A stretch of DNA of 12,590 nucleotides. Source: CBDUVZ01 sp965370805 (lineage in GTDB: Bacteria; Hydrothermota; Tepidihabitantia; Tepidihabitantales; Tepidihabitantaceae). Of the stretch, positions 1-7,001 are shown piece by piece. The notes beneath the pieces were generated by a model. The model was not told the DNA's origin. It saw nothing but the letters and a program-made list of their open reading frames with translations, and ran no database searches. Position numbers and translations under genes: made by a program. Every line of letters begins with the position of its first letter. The first letter of the stretch is position 1. The stretch is taken from NCBI GenBank assembly GCA_965370805.1, contig CBDUVZ010000090.1, positions 1-12,590 of the forward strand, given 5' to 3'.

Positions 1-1335
1 CCGGTTTCCTGTCTTGAGCGGGGACTGGAGATGCTGTGTGAGAGTCTGGGTTTTGAAGGTGGAGTAGTTGTGATCGACGCCCAGCCGGTCGTGCAGTCCG
101 GTCGGCCGGACGGTGAGGCCGCGGTTGCGCTGAGTCGTCCAGGCAGACTGGTCAGTACCGACACCAGCCTTGTCGTTCCGGTGCAGACGGCCGAGGGTTC
201 CATCGTCTGTGTGTGTTTCGGGCGCCGGAATCCGGCACCCGGGGTCTCACTGGGACTTGCGGGCAAGGTTGCCGAGTTGTTCGTGGGGCCGCTGCGCGGG
301 CTCGCCGGATTGCCGTTGAGGCCGCACCGGGACATCAGTGTCCCGGGGCTGCGCTACCGCGGGATTGTCGGTCGGGACCAGGCAATGCTCGACAACCTGA
401 AGGTCGTGGTCAGGGTGGCCGGAGCTTCAATCCCGGTCCTGGTGCGCGGGGCAAGTGGGACCGGCAAGGAACTGATTGCGCGGGCGCTGCATGAGTCAGG
501 AACCCGGCGAGAGGGTCCTTTTGTGGCGGTCAACTGCGCCGCAGTTCCGGAGAGTCTGCTGGAGTCGGAGTTCTTCGGGGTCGAGAAAGGGGCAGCCACC
601 GGGGTCGTAGCTCGCAAGGGGAAGTTCGAACTGGCCGACGGCGGTACCGTGTTTCTGGATGAGATCGGGGATATGAGTCCTTCACTTCAGGCGAAGCTCC
701 TGCGCGTGCTCCAGGAGAAGAGCTTCGAGAGGCTGGGCGGCAACAAGCCGATCAAGGTCGACGTCAGGATTGTTGCCGCGACCAACCAGAACCTGGAAGA
801 ACTGATGCACAAGGAGGAATTCCGTTCCGATCTCTACTACCGGTTGAACGCAATCGACCTGGTTCTCCCGCCGCTGCGTGAGCGTCGGGAGGACATTCCG
901 GATTTCGTGCGCTACTTCATTGCCAGGAGCAACCAGGAATACGGCCGTGATGTCATGGGCGCCAGTTCAGACGTGCTGGCGCGACTGCTGACGTACGATT
1001 GGCCCGGCAACATCCGTCAGCTTCAGAACGTGGTGGAGCGGGCAGTGATACTGGCCCGGGGTCGGGTGCTGGAAATGGCGGACTTGCCTCATGAGTTCCA
1101 GCAACTCGTGCCGGGTGCGGAATCGCATGAGGATGACCGATCGGTTGGGGTACTGCGCAAGGCGAAGCTGCAGGTTCAGGTTCGGGCAACTGCCGATGTC
1201 GAGCGGGCGATGATTGCAGACTGCCTGGAAAGGGCGGGCTGGAATGTGAGCAAGGCAGCCAAGCTGGCGGAGTACAGCCGGGCGCAGTTCTACCGTCTGA
1301 TGCGCAAGCATGGCGTTTCCCGGTCGAAGTCGTAG
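1..1335 (+). CDS. Sigma-54-dependent enhancer-binding protein (NtrC family), 5'-truncated by the window edge
   Basis: Transcriptional activator that hydrolyses ATP to remodel sigma-54 RNA polymerase from an upstream DNA site. Numbering is from the ATG at 31. The frame stays open to base 1 and that ATG has no properly spaced SD, so the gene probably starts further left. Residues 1-95 look like the end of a GAF-type sensor domain. The AAA+ domain spans about 108-340: Walker A GASGTGKE (140-147), Walker B TVFLDEIGD (206-214), sensor I VAATNQ (248-253), the arginine-finger region FRSDLYYRL (264-272) and sensor II WPGNIRQLQN (324-333). A Fis-type HTH fills about 391-430. The sigma-54 contact loop, normally GAFTGA, is GAATGV (187-192), losing the key Phe. 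No phospho-receiver domain is visible, so a small ligand or partner protein is more likely to control it. Its likely target is the promoter just downstream. The family is certain; the signal is unknown. Confidence 0.93.
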   Translation, partial: PVSCLERGLEMLCESLGFEGGVVVIDAQPVVQSGRPDGEAAVALSRPGRLVSTDTSLVVPVQTAEGSIVCVCFGRRNPAPGVSLGLAGKVAELFVGPLRGLAGLPLRPHRDISVPGLRYRGIVGRDQAMLDNLKVVVRVAGASIPVLVRGASGTGKELIARALHESGTRREGPFVAVNCAAVPESLLESEFFGVEKGAATGVVARKGKFELADGGTVFLDEIGDMSPSLQAKLLRVLQEKSFERLGGNKPIKVDVRIVAATNQNLEELMHKEEFRSDLYYRLNAIDLVLPPLRERREDIPDFVRYFIARSNQEYGRDVMGASSDVLARLLTYDWPGNIRQLQNVVERAVILARGRVLEMADLPHEFQQLVPGAESHEDDRSVGVLRKAKLQVQVRATADVERAMIADCLERAGWNVSKAAKLAEYSRAQFYRLMRKHGVSRSKS

Positions 1336-1356
1336 CTCAGAACGTTCATTTCTCAT

Positions 1357-1379
1357 CCGGCAGCACGGGGCGCTACCGG
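1357..1379 (+). terminator. Weak hairpin after the activator gene
   Basis: CCGGCAGC pairs with GCTACCGG with one mismatch around a 7-nt loop, beginning 21 nt after the activator stop codon. No T-run follows, so it is at best a weak or factor-dependent terminator. Confidence 0.22.
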
Positions 1380-1398
1380 CACAGAACAGCCCGAAAGC

Positions 1399-1415
1399 GT
1401 CTCATCCGATGAGAC
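1399..1415. promoter_or_regulatory. Putative activator-binding dyad (UAS 1)
   Basis: GTCTCATCCGATGAGAC is a perfect inverted repeat with 7-bp arms and a 3-bp centre. It lies about 180-200 bp upstream of the predicted start of the sigma-54 transcript, the usual place for an enhancer bound by a Fis-type HTH dimer. A further half-site, TCTCATCCG, occurs at 1351-1359. Binding by the adjacent activator is inferred. Confidence 0.55.
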
Positions 1416-1478
1416 ACCATGTAACCTCAACAACTGTAGGAGCTTAGCGTCAATGCGGCCACCCGGGTTGATTCCGGT

Positions 1479-1495
1479 GTCTCATCGTGCGAGAA
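1479..1495. promoter_or_regulatory. Second, degenerate activator-binding dyad (UAS 2)
   Basis: GTCTCATCGTGCGAGAA shares its first eight bases with the perfect dyad and keeps TCTC/GAGA arms. The two centres are 80 bp apart. Paired sites of unequal quality are common upstream of sigma-54 promoters because activators bind cooperatively and oligomerise. Confidence 0.45.
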
Positions 1496-1570
1496 TGGCG
1501 GGGTGACTCTCCTGCAGTTCTCGGCCTGCAATCCATTGAGATGCCGTGAGTTATTCGACATTGCAGTTCA

Positions 1571-1586
1571 TGGCACGCCGAGTGCA
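1571..1586 (+). promoter_or_regulatory. Sigma-54 (-24/-12) promoter
   Basis: TGGCACGCCGAGTGCA matches the sigma-54 consensus TGGCACG-N4-TTGCW except for one base. The nearly invariant GG of the -24 box and GC of the -12 box are both present with exact spacing. Transcription should begin near 1597, about 24 nt before the SD of the small membrane-protein gene. The activator gene and paired dyads directly upstream strengthen the call. Confidence 0.75.
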
Positions 1587-1620
1587 CTCTTCTTTGACAT
1601 GTCTAGCATTGAAACCAGAA

Positions 1621-1626
1621 AAGGAG
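1621..1626 (+). promoter_or_regulatory. Ribosome binding site fixing the start of the small gene
   Basis: AAGGAG lies 5 nt before the ATG at 1632. The frame is open further upstream (to 1503), but that extension would overlap the sigma-54 promoter, so 1632 is the supported start. Confidence 0.7.
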
Positions 1627-1631
1627 AAGAG

Positions 1632-1862
1632 ATGATACTCAGCACGCGTCTGGCCAGGGTTATGCAGCTTCTTTTGGGGTGTGCCTTCTTGGTAGGTGGC
1701 TTCCTGCTCGTTCGGGTTCATCATGTCAGTACGAGTGACGTGAATCCGACCGTTGACCCGAACCAGGTGGCCGAGGTATGCGAAGAGCGCGCGCGGACCA
1801 CCAGGATGTTTCTGATGTCCGACCGTATCGGAATGAGTTCGACCAGAGATTCGACCGAGTGA
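1632..1862 (+). CDS. Small single-helix membrane protein under sigma-54 control
   Basis: A 76-residue protein of unrecognised family. A short basic N-terminus (STRLAR) is followed by one hydrophobic helix, about residues 9-29, then a polar tail with one Cys (about 54). It could be an uncleaved membrane anchor or a signal peptide; a small inner-membrane regulator or stress peptide would fit. The start is set by AAGGAG 5 nt upstream, and the sigma-54 promoter sits 45 nt before the ATG. The end is uncertain: after about codon 56 the reading shifts from acidic, Gln/Val-rich sequence to Met- and Ser-rich sequence, while the +2 frame continues as an open, charged stretch (ADHQDV...FDRVSEDEL) beyond 1862. 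A frameshift near the GC alternation at 1785-1793 is possible. No function can be assigned. Confidence 0.6.
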   Translation: MILSTRLARVMQLLLGCAFLVGGFLLVRVHHVSTSDVNPTVDPNQVAEVCEERARTTRMFLMSDRIGMSSTRDSTE

Positions 1863-1892
1863 GCGAGGACGAACTCAGGCCAGCGACCGGCA

Positions 1893-1901
1893 GGGGGGGG
1901 G
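1893..1901 (+). repeat. G9 homopolymer with an adjoining GGGGCATGCCCC palindrome
   Basis: Nine consecutive G residues run into the palindrome at 1898-1909, followed by a short CCCCG/CGGGG hairpin (1906-1918). Such tracts slip readily in replication and sequencing. This one lies in the +2 frame beyond the stop of the small membrane-protein gene. Confidence 0.6.
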
Positions 1902-1951
1902 CATGCCCCGCCACGGGGTGGGTGGACGTAGCGCGGGGCGGTTTGTGTTGT

Positions 1952-1969
1952 GGGCCGCGCCGGCGGCCC
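1952..1969. terminator. Hairpin between convergent genes
   Basis: GGGCCG (1952-1957) pairs with CGGCCC (1964-1969) around a 6-nt loop that is itself self-complementary. It sits between the end of the small + strand gene and the end of the minus-strand protease, so it could end transcripts from either side. Neither side has a good U-tract. Confidence 0.35.
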
Positions 1970-1993
1970 TCAACACTTGCTTTTCGGTGTTAC

Positions 1994-4900
1994 CTAGCGC
2001 ACGAGTGCAACCCGGGAGTAGTGGTTCTTGCCGTTGGCGTGCAGCCGGACTACGTAGACGCCGGCGGGCAGGGCTTCCGGATTCCAACGCACGGTTTCCC
2101 CGGGCAAAATCCTGCCTGAGTAGATGTCGGCGACAAGTCTGCCCGCGGTGTTGAACGCCTGAACCGTGACCGGGCCGTTGAAGGCGGTATTGAACCTGAT
2201 GCTCGCAGAGCGGGCGAACGGGTTCGGCAGAATCGTGAAGCGGGCGGCATCGATCCTGGTGAGCGGCCCGGGTCCGGCGATGCCGACGTTGTCCTCATAC
2301 CATTCCTGGCTGTTCCGGCACGCGGTCAGGTAGGAGATGGAACTGGTCGCGGCGATGAACGCGAAGGAGAGTCGCCGGCTGCCACCGTCGGGCTCGAGGT
2401 CGAACGGCCCGGCGCCGACCGCCACGGACCAGTTGAAAGCCCGGTCCGAACCGGAACTGCCCAGTTCTCCTTTCAGGAATCTGAGTTTCATGTCTTCGGT
2501 CAGGCCCGAATCAGGGTAGATGTAGCGTTCGTGGTCGAGGCAGACAGGATAGCAAGGAAGATCGGTGTTGAGCAGCTTGACTCCGCAGAAGAGGTCGTCA
2601 ATGGCCACGTTGCGCATGTAGGCGGTACGGTACTCGGAAGCGGTATAGGCCACATCGTGCAGCCGGTCAGTGGGTATGATGTCGAAATCGGCGAGAATGC
2701 CGGCGTAGAGGTCGCAGACCGGGTCGTTGTCGTTGTTGACGATATCGTAGACCAGGATGACGAAGTTGTCGCCGTTCTGCTCGTGGATACCCAGGCCGTG
2801 CTGGGTTACCTGGATGTCTTCCGGTCGGGCGTGGCCCTCGTCATTGAAGACGCCGAGCAGGTGCTGGTTGCTGTTCCATGCCGGAAGCTGGGCGTAGAGG
2901 CTGTCGACGAGCACCCAGTCGGTGTCCATCTCATGTTCCGAGTTGGTGTAGAACCGGTCCACCAGGTAGTCCGCGGAATTGCCCAGGCAGAAGCTGGCGA
3001 TATTCAGACAACTGGTGTCCGTTTCCGGGAAGCGGAATCCGCGGCCGGCTCTCGGGGTTTCGTTGTCGAACCCGATCGCTCCTCGTGCGGTCAGAGTCAG
3101 GGCGCAGGAACCGGTGTCGATCTCCGCGGTCACCCGGCCCGGATACCCGATATGAACCGGGAATTCGAGTTCCCAGTCATACCCGTCCGCGCTGACCACT
3201 GCGAGCAGTTCCGGCGATGAGCCCGGGAGGATGTCCGGCGGAGCCGTGAGGGTAAGGTCAGCGGTACTCGCCGTGTCGCCGGCCGCGATGTCGCCGAGGG
3301 AAGCGGTGGAATCCGGGATTATGACCGTGCCGGTGAGCCGTCTCAGGACCAGTCGAGTATTGGCGGCCAGGGCGGTTCCCGCGTTCTTCACGGTCAGGGT
3401 CAGGGTTCCGGTTTCGCCGGGTTCGAGGATGCCGTTGGGATGGGCTTGTCCCGGGTCGTCGATCGTCGCGCTGAAGAAGATGACGAACGGTTCGGGCGCG
3501 CCGGGGATTACCGTTGTCCGGCTTTCGCCCGGCAGGCAGTTGTGGCAGGTGGCGGTGACGTTGATTGTGCCCGCGGTTATCGGGTGGACGTCGAGGCTGA
3601 CCGTGCCGGAGCCGCTGGTCCGGCCGGTCGCAAATACCTCGCCCTGCTTGAAGGCGCAGACGAGCGCGTCCGGGACCGGGCTGCCTTCGGTCGTGACGGC
3701 GACCTGCAGGGTCTGCTGTCCGGACGGGATTGTGTCGGTTGCGTCGAGGGCCAGTTGGGTCGGTGGTTCGCTCCAGATGTCGAGAGCCGGGTCGCCGAGG
3801 AGGTTGAACTGGACCGTGCACCAGCGCCACAGCGAGTTGTACTGGGCGGTTCCGGCGTAGACTTCCCGCGACCGGTCGTGGCAGGAGCCGATGACGTACT
3901 GATCGTGGTTGAGGAAATAGTCGTAGAACCGGATGCAGACTTTCTCCGACGGCCCCATTGACGGTGGGGTGCCCCAGCCGTAGCGGGAGTTCATCATCAC
4001 GCCGATGCAGCCGCCGGCCGCGCAGTTGTGCGCGTGCTCGGCGATGCAGTCCTCGTACTCGAAGTTGCCCGGAGTGCAGGCGAGCGAGGTCATGATTGTG
4101 AACCGGCGGTCATTGGTCTGGCTTCGTGCCTGGGCGCTGGTGTAGATGCTGGTGCCGTCTTCGTCGTAGACCCCGTTGGCGTTGCCGTGGCCGGACGGGT
4201 CGAATATCGCGAACCCGTTGTCAAAGGAATCGGCTACCACCAGTGCACTGGCCGGGTTGACCATCTTGATGTCGGACCAGTCGGCCGGGGTCTGGTCGGC
4301 GATCGAGTCGTTGACGATGCTGCCGTGGTAGCTCGGATACCAGAGCCAGCCGGACGGCAGGAGCGCCCGCTTGATGTAGTCCGGGGCCGGGTTCTCTTCG
4401 TAGGTTCGGACCTTGTCGATGAAGGTCTGCACTTCAGTTACGTTGTCGACCGAAGCGCGGCCGACCAGCACATCGGCGTAGAGGTCAACCGAGTCGATTC
4501 CGACTTCGCCGAAGATGTGGTTGTTGTTCGAATCCCAGGAGTAGTCGAGGTCCCCGTAGTACAGGTCGGTCGGGATGTCGCCGCGGGTCCGGCCGACCCA
4601 GACCCGGACGCGGCGGGACGGGACGATGGCGTTGTCGCTGGCAAGCAGTACGTAGGAGAGCCCGCGGGTCCGGTAGTAGTCGATGATGAGGTTGCGGGTT
4701 TTCTCCGGCAGGTCGCGGCCGGTGCAGTTACGGTCGATCCATTCGACGGTGCGGAGTTCGGTCCGCAGTCCCCGAACGGTCCGGTACGCCAGGAACGGTT
4801 CGAACTCCGGGGCCAGCAGGTCGCCGGTGATGACAAGATAGTCGATCTGAGCCTGGTCGGTTTCCGCGGCCCGCGGGGCGAACCGTTTCAGGTCGGCGGG

Positions 4901-5491
4901 ATTCGCCACCAGCGGGACCAGGCCGGATCGGGTGCGCTCGCGCTGGGTCGGGGTGGGCACGAGCGCGGGCGCGGCGTTCGTCCTGTAGTCCACACTGACC
5001 CGGACCCGGGTGTGGAGCGACAGTCTGCTATCGGCCGGTACGTACTGCAGCGGGGAGATGCTGACCGAGACGAGCCGGAACCCGGCCGCGTTCCCGGTCG
5101 AATGCCGGAGCAGCGCTGCACCGGGCCAGGTTTCGCCGGACGAGTAGACCGCGGGGTCGGGCGGGACGAACGGAACCGGCTCGGTCAGTGACAGCGGCCG
5201 CGCGGGTTGGGACGGCAGCAGGTTGAACGTGCCGGGAATCTCCTCGGTCGCGAGCGGGACCGCGGTCACGCCGGTCACTTCCGCCCGGGCCGGGACCACG
5301 AGGGTCACGGTCATCTCCGGGATAGAGGGTCTGCCCGGGTCAGGGACCACGAGTCCCCGAGCCAGTTCGACCACGTCATACCCTTCGTGCCGGCTGAAAC
5401 TCAACTCGGAACGGGATACCGTAACGGTGCTTGTGACAGTGCCGGCCAGCACCAGGGCCGGGACAAGAACAAGGGCTGCGATTCTATTCAA
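1994..5491 (-). CDS. Secreted C25 (gingipain-like) cysteine protease with T9SS-type sorting domain
   Basis: Large exported endopeptidase of 1165 residues. It has a signal peptide (about 1-20) and a C25-type propeptide and beta region (about 25-200). The caspase-like catalytic domain (about 210-575) has a His in SGHGN (H435) and a nucleophile in TSLACTPGNF (C472), and closes with LLGDPALDIW (564-573), a common end of C25 domains. An Ig-like region follows; 675-782 has the CARDB-like pattern NGILEPGETGTLTLTVKNAG. Residues 800-1075 are a beta-rich domain I do not recognise. The C-terminus (about 1084-1165: ILPNPF, then PAGVYVVRL) is a type A T9SS sorting domain, presumably removed on export to the surface. 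The start is TTG with AGGAGG 4 nt upstream. Specificity (Arg, Lys or other) cannot be read from the sequence. Fold and catalytic dyad are well supported; the substrate is unknown. Confidence 0.92.
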   Translation of the reverse strand: MNRIAALVLVPALVLAGTVTSTVTVSRSELSFSRHEGYDVVELARGLVVPDPGRPSIPEMTVTLVVPARAEVTGVTAVPLATEEIPGTFNLLPSQPARPLSLTEPVPFVPPDPAVYSSGETWPGAALLRHSTGNAAGFRLVSVSISPLQYVPADSRLSLHTRVRVSVDYRTNAAPALVPTPTQRERTRSGLVPLVANPADLKRFAPRAAETDQAQIDYLVITGDLLAPEFEPFLAYRTVRGLRTELRTVEWIDRNCTGRDLPEKTRNLIIDYYRTRGLSYVLLASDNAIVPSRRVRVWVGRTRGDIPTDLYYGDLDYSWDSNNNHIFGEVGIDSVDLYADVLVGRASVDNVTEVQTFIDKVRTYEENPAPDYIKRALLPSGWLWYPSYHGSIVNDSIADQTPADWSDIKMVNPASALVVADSFDNGFAIFDPSGHGNANGVYDEDGTSIYTSAQARSQTNDRRFTIMTSLACTPGNFEYEDCIAEHAHNCAAGGCIGVMMNSRYGWGTPPSMGPSEKVCIRFYDYFLNHDQYVIGSCHDRSREVYAGTAQYNSLWRWCTVQFNLLGDPALDIWSEPPTQLALDATDTIPSGQQTLQVAVTTEGSPVPDALVCAFKQGEVFATGRTSGSGTVSLDVHPITAGTINVTATCHNCLPGESRTTVIPGAPEPFVIFFSATIDDPGQAHPNGILEPGETGTLTLTVKNAGTALAANTRLVLRRLTGTVIIPDSTASLGDIAAGDTASTADLTLTAPPDILPGSSPELLAVVSADGYDWELEFPVHIGYPGRVTAEIDTGSCALTLTARGAIGFDNETPRAGRGFRFPETDTSCLNIASFCLGNSADYLVDRFYTNSEHEMDTDWVLVDSLYAQLPAWNSNQHLLGVFNDEGHARPEDIQVTQHGLGIHEQNGDNFVILVYDIVNNDNDPVCDLYAGILADFDIIPTDRLHDVAYTASEYRTAYMRNVAIDDLFCGVKLLNTDLPCYPVCLDHERYIYPDSGLTEDMKLRFLKGELGSSGSDRAFNWSVAVGAGPFDLEPDGGSRRLSFAFIAATSSISYLTACRNSQEWYEDNVGIAGPGPLTRIDAARFTILPNPFARSASIRFNTAFNGPVTVQAFNTAGRLVADIYSGRILPGETVRWNPEALPAGVYVVRLHANGKNHYSRVALVR

Positions 5492-5495
5492 AATG

Positions 5496-5501
5496 CCTCC
5501 T
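5496..5501 (-). promoter_or_regulatory. Ribosome binding site selecting a TTG start
   Basis: AGGAGG (minus strand) lies 4 nt before the TTG at 5491. No in-frame ATG exists near the signal peptide, so the rare TTG start is supported. Confidence 0.65.
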
Positions 5502-5532
5502 GCGGATATTGCGCGTCTCAGTCCGAACCCTA

Positions 5533-5560
5533 ATTCTAGGCATCAGGCGGACGGATTCAA
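5533..5560 (-). promoter_or_regulatory. Sigma-70-like promoter of the large protease
   Basis: On the minus strand TTGAAT (5555-5560) and TAGAAT (5533-5538) are separated by 16 bp. Transcription would start near 5526, giving a leader of about 35 nt that includes the SD. The -10 box has one mismatch and the -35 box two. Confidence 0.45.
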
Positions 5561-5625
5561 GTGGAAACCGGTTGCCGGGCGGCGCGTCGCCGATGTCCGG
5601 GTTCCGAAAACCGACATAAGAATCT

Positions 5626-5720
5626 CAACACAAAGACAGCGGAGAGAAAGAAACCACGGATGAACACAGATGATGACGGAAATCCGAACTCGGCATTCGC
5701 AATTAGCAACTGCCTTGGTG
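5626..5720. repeat. Degenerate dispersed intergenic repeat, copy 1
   Basis: A purine-rich stretch contains the blocks AACCACGGATG (as AAACCACGGATGAACACAGATG), AATCCGAA and CTCGGCATTCG. The same blocks in the same order and orientation occur at 7631-7755. Translations of such elements make spurious short ORFs on both strands. It is not coding and resembles the ACCACGGATG...ACACGGATG repeats seen between genes in many environmental genomes. Confidence 0.6.
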
Positions 5721-5745
5721 ACTTCGTGTTCCGACGACGGAGTTC

Positions 5746-5807
5746 ACCCTGAGCCCGGACGAGATTTCTCGACAAGCTCGAAATGACAGAAGCGAAGGGC
5801 TCAGGGT
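5746..5807. repeat. 62-bp element bounded by an 11-bp perfect inverted repeat
   Basis: ACCCTGAGCCC (5746-5756) is repeated inverted as GGGCTCAGGGT (5797-5807). The interior carries CGAGATTTCTCG and a GACAAGCTCGAAATGACA block, typical of dispersed GACAAGCTC-type intergenic repeats. It ends 44 bp before the promoter of the TPR gene. It may be a small non-autonomous mobile repeat or a hairpin acting on transcripts. Confidence 0.55.
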
Positions 5808-5850
5808 AAGCTTGGTGGTTCTATTCCGGTTCTTGGGTCGGGGCCGGCGC

Positions 5851-5878
5851 TTGACCGTCTGCCGGTCGGTGCTAGACT
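5851..5878 (+). promoter_or_regulatory. Sigma-70-like promoter of the TPR gene
   Basis: TTGACC (5851-5856) and TAGACT (5873-5878) are spaced by 16 bp. The -10 box ends only 9 nt before the GTG start, so the transcript begins within about 3 nt of the start codon. This agrees with the absence of an SD there. Confidence 0.42.
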
Positions 5879-5887
5879 CGGGCTGAC

Positions 5888-6958
5888 GTGAGTGTACTCG
5901 GAATCGAAATCAGCCCGGCGATGCTCGGGCCGATTGTCGCCGCGGTCGTTGCCGCGCTGGCGGTCGCAATCGTCCTGGTCCGGCGACGTTGGTCCGGGTC
6001 CCGGCCCGCCGCGCTGCGCCGGATGCTGGACGAACTCAGCCGGGAGGCGGGCGAAGTCAGGTTCAGTTCCGAGCGGTTGCTCGAAGCCGGTCCGGCGGTG
6101 CGCGGCACGTTCGCCCGGGCGGTGGCCGCGATGGCGCGGGGCAGGTGGGGAGAAGCGGCCGGGCGTCTGGACAGCGCAGTCATGGGGGCGACCGGCGAAG
6201 AGAAAGCCGCGTTGCTCAACTTCGGGGGCATCTGCCGGTATCTGGCCGGGAGGGTGGCGGAAGCCGGCCGGTGGTTCGAACGGTCGGCGCTGCTGGCCCG
6301 CGAGGCCCGGAGCCGAAGCGACGCGCTGGGCAATATCGGTATGGTTCACCTGTCTACCGGCAAGCTCGGCGAGGCGACGGAGTACCTCGCGGAAGCGCTC
6401 GAAGTCGACCGGGAACTCGGGGACCGGCAGCAGGTCGCCGGCAGCCTGGGTCGGCTCGGCCTGGTGCATCAGGCCCGGGGCGAAATGGACAAGGCCCTTG
6501 ACTGCTTTCAGCAGGCCCGGGAGATTGACCGCGAGCTCGGAGATGCGGCCGGCGAGGCGACTATGCTCGGACGAATCGGGCTCGTGCACCAGGCCCGGGG
6601 CGAGCCGGACAAAGCGATGGACTGCTGCCGGGAAGCCCTGGCGCGCGTGCGCGACGGCGGGCACGGTCGCAGCGTCGCCGAGTTGCTCTCCAATATCGGA
6701 CTGCTGCACTTGGCAAACGACGAGACCGACGAGTCGCTGCGCCACCTGCTGAGCGCGTTCGGGATGTTCATGCAGCTCGGCGGAGAAGCACGGGTACTCA
6801 ACACCCTGGCCGGCCTGCACGAACTCCACGGCCGGATGGGAGCCGAGCGGTTCGCCGCCGGATGCCGCAAACAGGGAGTCGGCGACAAAGACCTGAGCAA
6901 ACTGATGCGGCTGCTCGATGAAGTCGACGGCAAACTCGGGGAAGAGACCCGGCCATAG
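5888..6958 (+). CDS. Membrane-anchored tetratricopeptide-repeat protein
   Basis: A 356-residue protein with one N-terminal hydrophobic helix (about 12-31) followed by the basic stop VRRRW, then an all-helical domain. From about residue 105 there are five TPR-like repeats at a regular 40-residue period (starting near 105, 145, 185, 225 and 265), with hallmark phrases such as LGRLGLVHQARGEMDKALDCF. A degenerate sixth unit follows near 304. TPR arrays are protein-docking scaffolds, so this is probably a scaffold facing the cytoplasm or the periplasm, depending on the orientation of the helix. The partner is not revealed. The start is GTG without an SD; the promoter lies close enough for a near-leaderless mRNA. 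An internal ATG at codon 12 would destroy the membrane helix and is less likely. The gene converges on the GIY-YIG gene with a 43-bp gap. No enzymatic domain is seen. Confidence 0.88.
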   Translation: MSVLGIEISPAMLGPIVAAVVAALAVAIVLVRRRWSGSRPAALRRMLDELSREAGEVRFSSERLLEAGPAVRGTFARAVAAMARGRWGEAAGRLDSAVMGATGEEKAALLNFGGICRYLAGRVAEAGRWFERSALLAREARSRSDALGNIGMVHLSTGKLGEATEYLAEALEVDRELGDRQQVAGSLGRLGLVHQARGEMDKALDCFQQAREIDRELGDAAGEATMLGRIGLVHQARGEPDKAMDCCREALARVRDGGHGRSVAELLSNIGLLHLANDETDESLRHLLSAFGMFMQLGGEARVLNTLAGLHELHGRMGAERFAAGCRKQGVGDKDLSKLMRLLDEVDGKLGEETRP

Positions 6959-7001
6959 CCTCAAGCGGCCCGGCCGGATATCCACACAACACTCCCTCCT
7001 T

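Noticed and set aside
2531..3220. 229-codon open frame antisense to the protease C-terminal half
   Set aside because: Same shadow effect; composition is Val/Glu/Gly-rich with no SD or motif.
4526..4535. GTTCGAATCC, identical to a tRNA T-loop motif
   Set aside because: No acceptor, D or anticodon stems can be drawn around it, and it lies in the protease gene encoding WDSNNNH.
4028..5191. 387-codon open frame antisense to the large protease
   Set aside because: It is rich in Val, Gly, Asp and Arg, has no domain, and overlaps the catalytic domain of a convincing protease gene. It is a codon-bias shadow.
5801..6985. 394-codon open frame antisense to the TPR gene
   Set aside because: The sense strand has clear TPR repeats with a promoter. 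The antisense translation is low-complexity and without recognisable domains, as expected from GC-rich third positions.
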